Translations under genes and position numbers: made by a program
Notes under the pieces: model-generated
Seen by the model: only the letters and a program-made list of their open reading frames with translations
Told to the model about the DNA's origin: nothing
Database searches by the model: none
Assembly (NCBI GenBank): GCA_021780575.1
Contig: JAJXYL010000023.1
Coordinates: 1-10,368, forward strand
Length of the DNA stretch: 10,368 nt
From: a bacterium
GTDB taxonomy: Bacteria > Patescibacteriota > Minisyncoccia > Phycocordibacterales > Phycocordibacteraceae
Direction of reading: 5' to 3'
Part shown: piece by piece, positions 6,472 through 10,368 of the stretch
How the letters are laid out: each line of letters starts with the position of its first letter
Numbering within the stretch: position 1 is the first letter of the stretch

Positions 6472-7175
6472 GCGGCTTTGCGGACGATGAAGAAGGGCGT
6501 CATTTCGCTGTCCTGACCCGCAGGGTTATCGCGGAGAAGCTCGCGGATGAATCTTTCAGTAATTTTCGTCGTCGATTTTCCGAGAGAGAATGCGCCGCGG
6601 TAATTAGCATCCACGATGACGGTCTCGACGTTAAGTGCGTCACGAATCTCTCGGGCAACTTTGTTCGGTTTGAGCGGCGCGCGCTTTGCGTAATCCTTAA
6701 ACTCCTCAATGGTCCACGACATCGGACAGTCGATAGACTTTGCCTGTTTGCCGACGAGGTAATAAAAGGCGCCTTTAATGCCGAGCGGGCGCGTGACGGC
6801 CGATACTGCCGCGGCGAAGAGAGTGCGCGGGTATCCGGCCTCCTCGATGAGAAGCTGCATCGCGGGGGCCGTGCCGTGTCCTAGTCCCCGGAACTGCGGT
6901 GTTCCCGCATAATTCTTGACCTTGCTTGAGAGCAGGCGTGCGAGCCATGAGGTTCTCACTTCATCGGCGCGGATGATGCGGTTTTGACACACACAGACGA
7001 CCTTCTCACTGATAAAGAGCATGTCGCCCAGCATGAGGTGAGGTGCTGCGTATTCCTTCAGGAGCTCCATAAGATCATCCCCCGCCTGTATGAGCCGCGT
7101 TTTAATAGGGAGGCGCAGATAGCGATCGCCGTCCACGGTGGTTTCCAGATTTTTCCCTTTATTCGGCTCGAGCAT
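6468..7175 (-). CDS. CofE/F420-0:gamma-glutamyl ligase-like protein
   Basis: This 235-residue cytoplasmic protein resembles CofE (F420-0:gamma-L-glutamate ligase). The N-terminal segment LPIKTRLIQAGDDLMELL and the GDMLFISEKVV block match the family's GDDL and GDVLVVxSKVV regions. A later DANYRGAFSLGKS corresponds to the DANDxGxxVLGxS block, here with Tyr where Asp is usual. An SIDCPMSW segment lies between. CofE uses GTP to add glutamate to F420-0, but F420 synthesis is not known from CPR bacteria and no other F420 gene is nearby, so another peptide-like ligation is possible. The frame extends to GTG 7205, but that codon lies within the cold-shock terminator stem. ATG 7175 is eight bases after a TATACT -10, so I chose it. 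The family call is moderate; the reaction is unknown. Confidence 0.6.
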   Translation of the reverse strand: MLEPNKGKNLETTVDGDRYLRLPIKTRLIQAGDDLMELLKEYAAPHLMLGDMLFISEKVVCVCQNRIIRADEVRTSWLARLLSSKVKNYAGTPQFRGLGHGTAPAMQLLIEEAGYPRTLFAAAVSAVTRPLGIKGAFYYLVGKQAKSIDCPMSWTIEEFKDYAKRAPLKPNKVAREIRDALNVETVIVDANYRGAFSLGKSTTKITERFIRELLRDNPAGQDSEMTPFFIVRKAA

Positions 7176-7183
7176 GTCGGGAA

Positions 7184-7189
7184 AGTATA
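7184..7189 (-). promoter_or_regulatory. -10 element of the CofE-like gene, probably leaderless
   Basis: Read on the minus strand this is TATACT, eight bases before ATG 7175. No ribosome site is visible, and the would-be -35 region falls within the neighbouring terminator stem and is weak. The terminator of the cold-shock gene and this promoter are thus back to back. Confidence 0.5.
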
Positions 7190-7193
7190 TCGT

Positions 7194-7229
7194 AAAAGAG
7201 AACACCGCGCTAAAAGCGCGGTGTTCTCT
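7194..7229 (-). terminator. Rho-independent terminator of the cold-shock gene
   Basis: A perfect 15-bp stem (7197-7211 with 7215-7229) with a three-base loop is followed on the minus strand by a run of four T (7197-7194). It lies 15 bases after the cold-shock stop codon. The short T-run is the only weakness. Confidence 0.85.
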
Positions 7230-7244
7230 GCTCGATCTAATTGC

Positions 7245-7454
7245 TTAGATCTTGCTAACGCCAAGTGCGTTCGGGCCCTTCGGGCTGTCGCCGATCGTGA
7301 AGGAGACCTTATCCCCCTCCTGGAGCTCGTCGAACGAAATGTTCTGGAGCTCGTTAGAGTGGAAGAAGAGGTCTTTCGCGCCTTCCGACGCGCCGTCGAC
7401 TTTGATGAAGCCGAAGCCCTTCTCGTTCTTCTTGATCACTGTACCGTTTTGCAT
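7245..7454 (-). CDS. cold-shock domain (CspA-family) RNA-binding protein
   Basis: A 69-residue single cold-shock domain, the usual size of CspA-family RNA chaperones. NGTVIKKNEKGFGFIKV contains the RNP1-like KGFGFI motif and DLFFHSNEL is the RNP2-like motif. The basic and aromatic pattern fits single-stranded RNA or DNA binding in the cytoplasm. DLFFH, with two Phe, replaces the common D(V/I)FVH, a known style in CPR and some other bacteria. The start at ATG 7454 is the only methionine at the N-terminus. No Shine-Dalgarno site precedes it. The gene is framed by its own promoter and leader upstream and a strong terminator downstream, so it is a single-gene unit. Confidence 0.93.
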   Translation of the reverse strand: MQNGTVIKKNEKGFGFIKVDGASEGAKDLFFHSNELQNISFDELQEGDKVSFTIGDSPKGPNALGVSKI

Positions 7455-7547
7455 ACTAGAGATAGATAGATTGTGTGACTAATGTATCAAATCAGTAGCC
7501 GAAGTTAGAAGCTCGATCCCACTTCTCTGGATCCAGCGCTGGTTGAT
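7455..7547 (-). promoter_or_regulatory. long 5' leader of the cold-shock gene
   Basis: If transcription starts near 7547, the leader is about 93 nt. It contains AGAAG (minus strand, 7526-7522) pairing with CTTCT (7511-7507) over a 10-nt loop, two overlapping palindromes (CCAGCGCTGG, 7533-7542, and CTGGATCCAG, 7527-7536), and a TATC repeat just before the start codon. Long, foldable leaders are typical of cold-shock genes, where they respond to temperature. The folding is inferred by eye. Confidence 0.45.
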
Positions 7548-7553
7548 CACTTA

Positions 7554-7582
7554 AGAGTAGCAGGACTACACTTTTCTGTCAA
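7554..7582 (-). promoter_or_regulatory. promoter of the cold-shock gene
   Basis: On the minus strand, TTGACA (7582-7577) is followed after 17 bp by TGC-TACTCT (hexamer 7559-7554). The -35 is consensus and the -10 is weak but helped by the extended TG. The promoter lies between the MltG stop codon and the cold-shock leader, so it is independent of the upstream gene. Confidence 0.65.
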
Positions 7583-7601
7583 TGTTGATTATCATCGCCG
7601 C

Positions 7602-8618
7602 CTACTTCCCCTGACCGTAGTATTTTTTCAGGAGTACGACATGTTCGGCATAGGTATCGCTACAATGGAATCCTCTCGCGGCATCGTGGAAGTAGAAAAG
7701 ACAGGAAGTTTTTTTCGGGTTGAGAGCGGCGAGGACGGCTGCGACCGAGGGGGTCGCGATGGGCGCCGGTGGGAGTCCTGCATGGAGATAGGTGTTATAG
7801 GGCGATCTGCGGAACTGATCGGTAGGCAGGACCCTCGGCCACCAACCCATAGCCGTCGTGTCGCTCGCTTTCGCGTATTGAAGTGTCGCGTCTATTTGGA
7901 GAGGCATATTGATAAAGAGCCGATTCCAGATAATGCCGGAGATGGTGCGCATATCGTCCGGCCCTCCCGCTTCGCGCTCAACGAGAGACGCGACGATGAG
8001 GGCCTCCTTCAGCGGCACCACAGCGGCCGTCGTTGTGCTGTAGTGAGCAAGGATCTCTTCAGAGAAGCGCTGGTTTACTAAAGCCTGCGCCATCAACGGT
8101 GTCGTATCCTTCGTCACGAGGTAGACGCCAGGCGAGAACGAGCCCTCGGAAAGTGGAAGCGGGGAGTAGGGGGAGGCAGTCAAGAATTGTTTTTTTTGAT
8201 CCGCATTCCACCCGAGAACGTCTGCGAAAGCATTCACCACCTGCTCTTTTCTCATGCCGGGGGATATATCGACAAAGCGCCCGTCGGTTCCGGCGATGCT
8301 TTGATACAACGAAGAATCGGCGACGGCGGTCGCCACCCAGGCAAAGACCCTTCCGAATACATTCACGACGTCCCCGGCCGCGGCTTGCAGCGGCGAGCCG
8401 GGGCTCCCGAGGAATGCGTCTACTCGAGGATCTTCGACGATAGTCTTTTCTTTGGGGTTCACCGTGACCGGGAACTGCTCCCGCATCGCAGAGAAATCTC
8501 TGTTCTGCTCATACCGCACGTCAATCTTAAGAAGTGTGGGGAGCGACAGAATCCCCGACACGACGACAATGACGGCCAGCGCACTAAATCCAACTCGTTT
8601 CAGCCACACGCGATCCAT
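7602..8618 (-). CDS. mltG: endolytic peptidoglycan transglycosylase MltG (YceG-like)
   Basis: MltG cuts nascent glycan strands at the outer face of the inner membrane and is thought to set strand length. This 338-residue version has a short basic cytoplasmic tail, one membrane helix (about residues 10-28), a degenerate LysM-like part, then the YceG domain. Visible motifs are EGSFSPGVY, IVASLVEREAG with the likely catalytic Glu214 (E. coli Glu218), ISGIIWNRL followed by MPLQIDATLQYA, SPYNTYLHAGLPPAPIA, and a C-terminal LFYFHD with SDTYAEH. The length matches the E. coli protein (about 340). I prefer ATG 8618 over 8627: a TGC-TACAAT extended -10 overlaps the 8627 codon and stands seven bases before 8618, so a leaderless start there fits. 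It follows the 89-codon ORF by 30 bases and has no terminator of its own before the cold-shock promoter. Confidence 0.92.
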   Translation of the reverse strand: MDRVWLKRVGFSALAVIVVVSGILSLPTLLKIDVRYEQNRDFSAMREQFPVTVNPKEKTIVEDPRVDAFLGSPGSPLQAAAGDVVNVFGRVFAWVATAVADSSLYQSIAGTDGRFVDISPGMRKEQVVNAFADVLGWNADQKKQFLTASPYSPLPLSEGSFSPGVYLVTKDTTPLMAQALVNQRFSEEILAHYSTTTAAVVPLKEALIVASLVEREAGGPDDMRTISGIIWNRLFINMPLQIDATLQYAKASDTTAMGWWPRVLPTDQFRRSPYNTYLHAGLPPAPIATPSVAAVLAALNPKKTSCLFYFHDAARGFHCSDTYAEHVVLLKKYYGQGK

Positions 8619-8625
8619 TGCCGCC

Positions 8626-8634
8626 ATTGTAGCA
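8626..8634 (-). promoter_or_regulatory. extended -10 element of mltG
   Basis: Minus-strand TGC-TACAAT is a near-consensus extended -10 whose hexamer ends seven bases before ATG 8618. There is no -35 match 17 bp upstream, where the 3' end of the preceding small gene lies. It decides the start codon choice for mltG. Confidence 0.6.
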
Positions 8635-8648
8635 GTTGCGGAGCCGTT

Positions 8649-8900
8649 TTATTTTTCAGAGGAGCGCCGTATGGCTTCCAGCTGCTGGGGGAGCCAGTCG
8701 ATGATTTTTTTCCGGTGTTCGTCGAGGGACCAGAGGTCGCCGTGCTTGAAGAAGAGCGGGTGTAGTTCCTTATATTTTTTCAAGAGAGCGGCCGAAGAGC
8801 GGGGGAAGCCGCTCGGCAGGCCCTTGTTGTACGATTTTATAAAATCAGCGAGCGTCATCCGCACCTCGCTTACTGAGAGCTCCTCAATGTATTTCTTCAT
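8649..8900 (-). CDS. small conserved-looking hypothetical protein (83 aa)
   Basis: I do not recognise a named family. Starting at ATG 8900 it is 83 residues, soluble, and rich in Lys, Leu and Ser, with no signal or membrane segment. It looks predominantly helical. Its middle has TLADFIKSYNKGLPSGFPRS and later FFKHGDLWSLDEHRKKIIDW, with Trp and His residues that look like a conserved core. The reading frame is intact between regulated neighbours and has its own promoter, so I regard it as real. The frame extends to ATG 8918, but a TACTAT -10 overlapping that codon makes 8900 the better start. It sits between the protease and mltG, all on the same strand. It could be a DNA- or protein-binding helical domain; the function is unknown. 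Confidence 0.7.
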   Translation of the reverse strand: MKKYIEELSVSEVRMTLADFIKSYNKGLPSGFPRSSAALLKKYKELHPLFFKHGDLWSLDEHRKKIIDWLPQQLEAIRRSSEK

Positions 8901-8908
8901 TGGGTTTA

Positions 8909-8937
8909 ATAGTACCATAAATAGATGACTAAATCAA
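8909..8937 (-). promoter_or_regulatory. promoter of the small hypothetical gene
   Basis: On the minus strand TTGATT (8937-8932) is followed after 17 bp by TACTAT (8914-8909), which is preceded by TGG (extended -10). The hexamer ends eight bases before ATG 8900 with no ribosome site, so a leaderless start is expected. Confidence 0.6.
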
Positions 8938-8955
8938 TATGGCCCCTTATCCGGC

Positions 8956-9852
8956 TTATTTAATTCCGCATTCCGCCGTCAGTTCCTGAAGATCCTCGGG
9001 GCTCGCAGTGAGGGAGTCACTTTGGTTTACCGGGTTCATAATAGAGTTCGGGTTCGCGTTATGTCCAAGCCCCAGAGAGTGTCCCATCTCATGTGCAAGG
9101 ACGCGTATCAAGTCCACTTGATTTTCAAATTGGTAGATGTTGATTCTCTTCCCGCTCCCATCCGAAATGTACACACCTTCTTCAAACTGCGTTCCGGCGA
9201 GCCCGTCGTTATTTATCGCGCGGACATTCGAGTTTATGTATGAGACGAGCAGGTTGTATTTATTGATAAAGGCGTTCACCGCGTCAGCCAGCTGGTTCAC
9301 CTCGACCATCTTCTGCTCGAGTGCGCCCTGCTGTGCGAGCAAGCTGTCTTTTTCTGCCGTAAGCGCATCATATTGCGCCTTGGGTGCGCCTCCGACGCTG
9401 TTCCAGTGATCTACTGCAGCGTTATAGCTTGCCTGAGCCTGGTTAAACGCCGCCAGCTGGGTTGCGTATCCCTGTTGCGCCTGCTCGTATTCCGCCTTGA
9501 GCGCGGTGTATTGTTGCCTAACGGAATCAGCCGTTTGGGAAGTCTGGCTGATGTTCGCGTTTAACACCTGCTCCTTCTGGGTTATCTGCTGGCGACTATC
9601 GTAGATAAGGTTGATAGTGAGAGTTCCGTTCGGATCATAGGTGAAAAGGGTTTTATTAACTGGCTTCTCCCATATGCCGCCCGCTTGAACAATATCCTTT
9701 TTGAAATCGTCGAGCGTTACGCCGAACCGAGGATCTATTGTCCCTATTTTATAGGTTATTGGGGTCTCGCACGGACTTTTTTGCAGGAATAGAAGCGAGC
9801 TGGCGATAAGAATCGTACCAAGGATAGAGAACGCAAGTACCTTACGAGCCAT
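8956..9852 (-). CDS. membrane-anchored matrixin-type zinc metalloprotease with coiled-coil insert
   Basis: A 298-residue exported or anchored protease. The N-terminus is a short basic end (R3, K4) and hydrophobic stretch (about residues 5-23), acting as signal or anchor; there is no lipobox at Cys28. The zinc site HEMGHSLGLGH (254-264) is the metzincin HExxHxxGxxH, and SIMNP (270-274) is the Met-turn, so His254, His258 and His264 bind zinc and Glu255 is catalytic. A matrixin-like front part (AGGIWEKP, 57-64, and GTLTINLIYD, 76-85) is separated from the zinc site by about 120 residues of Gln/Ala-rich coiled coil (about 86-205). Cys28 and Cys295 could pair. The target is unknown; envelope or host-cell surface proteins are possible. 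ATG 9852 fits an extended -10 six bases upstream. Confidence 0.85.
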   Translation of the reverse strand: MARKVLAFSILGTILIASSLLFLQKSPCETPITYKIGTIDPRFGVTLDDFKKDIVQAGGIWEKPVNKTLFTYDPNGTLTINLIYDSRQQITQKEQVLNANISQTSQTADSVRQQYTALKAEYEQAQQGYATQLAAFNQAQASYNAAVDHWNSVGGAPKAQYDALTAEKDSLLAQQGALEQKMVEVNQLADAVNAFINKYNLLVSYINSNVRAINNDGLAGTQFEEGVYISDGSGKRINIYQFENQVDLIRVLAHEMGHSLGLGHNANPNSIMNPVNQSDSLTASPEDLQELTAECGIK

Positions 9853-9858
9853 ACAGAA

Positions 9859-9867
9859 ATGGTATCA
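9859..9867 (-). promoter_or_regulatory. extended -10 element of the metalloprotease gene
   Basis: Minus-strand TGA-TACCAT ends six bases before ATG 9852. A purine-rich AAGGAG is present but about 20 bases from the ATG, too far to act as a ribosome site. No clear -35 is visible. Confidence 0.45.
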
Positions 9868-9912
9868 CGCGCTCCTTAAAGATTCCCCCCGAGAAAGCGG
9901 TTGGCGGCGCGA

Positions 9913-10368
9913 TTAGGGTGCGGAAATATTCGTAAGGACGTCGGCGGTTTTATGTCCGGAGGTGAAATCTCCCCACCGTATCCACGTTGGCGTGAGCCGG
10001 TAGTAAGTAATGATACTGCCAGCGTCAAAACGGGTGAGTGGCGCTCCGTAAGAGGGATTTGAAAGCCAGTTTTCCGTGAGTTTTGACAAGGTGGAGTCAA
10101 TGGTCGCTGTTTCCGTTACGTCTTCCACCGTACCTTCCAGTTCGAGCGCTTGAGGGACTTGCTCGGCGGCAACCGTGAAGGCAGCTTGCCGGTGTGAAGC
10201 GAGGTCAACCGCTTTCCGGGTTCCTTTTAGAGTAAGGAAGTGGATTATGAACGCATCATCGCACGCGTAGTAAACAAGCCGCGTATGCGGGGCTCCTTCC
10301 GGAGAAATAGTAGCAAGGACTCCTGTTCGATGGGCTTTTAAAAATGCTAGTGCTGCTTTTCTTTTTTC
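9913..10368 (-). CDS. pyridoxamine 5'-phosphate oxidase-like flavin split-barrel protein, N-terminus cut by window edge
   Basis: The frame runs from the right window edge to TAA at 9913-9915, giving 151 residues that I translated by hand. The start codon lies outside the window. The N-terminal part (FLKAHRTGVLATISPEGAPHTRLVYYACDD) followed by FIIHFLTLKGTRKAVDLASHRQAAFTV is typical of the PNPOx-like split barrel: a strand-turn with the GxPH motif, then the conserved K and R region that in relatives holds the flavin phosphate. The C-terminal YYRLTPTWIRWGDF strand also fits. Members bind FMN, F420 or haem, or act as general oxidoreductases, so the cofactor here cannot be fixed. The downstream protease gene follows after 60 bases, with no terminator seen. 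Confidence 0.75.
   Translation of the reverse strand, partial: EKRKAALAFLKAHRTGVLATISPEGAPHTRLVYYACDDAFIIHFLTLKGTRKAVDLASHRQAAFTVAAEQVPQALELEGTVEDVTETATIDSTLSKLTENWLSNPSYGAPLTRFDAGSIITYYRLTPTWIRWGDFTSGHKTADVLTNISAP

Noticed and set aside
7176..7205. GTG start at 7205 for the CofE-like gene
   Set aside because: It lies in the terminator stem of the neighbour and upstream of the TATACT element; ATG 7175 fits better.
7455..7472. GATA tetranucleotide repeat before the cold-shock gene as a phase-variable tract
   Set aside because: There are only about three units, too short to slip readily.
7490..7600. Possible tRNA or small RNA gene in the cold-shock leader region
   Set aside because: No acceptor stem, GTTC loop or CCA end could be made out; promoter and leader explain the region better.
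8187..8765. Plus-strand frame of 192 codons across mltG and the small gene
   Set aside because: It is antisense to mltG, whose catalytic motifs are unmistakable, and has no promoter, ribosome site or domain.
1..10368. Defence island, mobile element, CRISPR or prophage
   Set aside because: There are no direct repeats, integrase, transposase, nuclease or toxin-like genes, and base composition looks even throughout.

Overview
The window looks like a chromosomal piece of a small-genome, host-associated bacterium of the Patescibacteria (CPR), probably Parcubacteria. This is inferred from the mix of genes: an orphan panD, an F420-ligase-like protein, a 3D-domain secreted protein, a matrixin-type protease with a coiled-coil insert, a P-type ATPase with a TPC motif, and many small unlinked genes. 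There is no RNA gene or phylogenetic marker to confirm it. The standard genetic code fits, since TGA ends the gene at 3185. I see no IS element, integrase, CRISPR array, phage gene or tRNA.

Left part (1-1697, minus strand): two adjacent GH130-type mannoside phosphorylase/hydrolase genes. The upstream one carries an N-terminal membrane helix; the downstream one runs off the left edge. Divergent from them is panD (1751-2125, plus), followed by a fold-type II PLP enzyme of the cysteine synthase/CBS group (2205-3185, plus). A strong bidirectional terminator (3214-3235) separates this from the convergent P1B-type metal ATPase (3242-5110, minus).

Middle (5100-7600): the ATPase and a secreted 3D-domain protein (plus) diverge from a nearly symmetric promoter built around TTGACATAATATTGTCAA. 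After the 3D gene comes a transglutaminase-like protein (plus). It overlaps tail-to-tail by four bases with a CofE/F420-0:gamma-glutamyl-ligase-like gene (minus). A cold-shock-domain protein with its own terminator and a roughly 90-nt leader lies upstream of that.

Right part (7602-10368, all minus): the peptidoglycan endolytic transglycosylase MltG, a small unrecognised 89-codon ORF, a membrane-anchored matrixin-type zinc protease, and the 5'-truncated end of a flavin split-barrel (PNPOx-like) protein. Several genes (MltG, the 3D protein, possibly the transglutaminase-like protein and the protease) point to cell-envelope work.

The most consistent signal in the window is regulatory. Most genes have a -10-like TANNNT hexamer, often as extended TGN-TANNNT, only 6-8 bases before the best start codon, with no Shine-Dalgarno sequence. 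This implies widespread leaderless transcription and allows several start codons to be corrected. The clear exceptions are the PLP enzyme (with a GGAG ribosome site) and the cold-shock gene (long leader). No wholly new multi-gene system could be supported from sequence alone.
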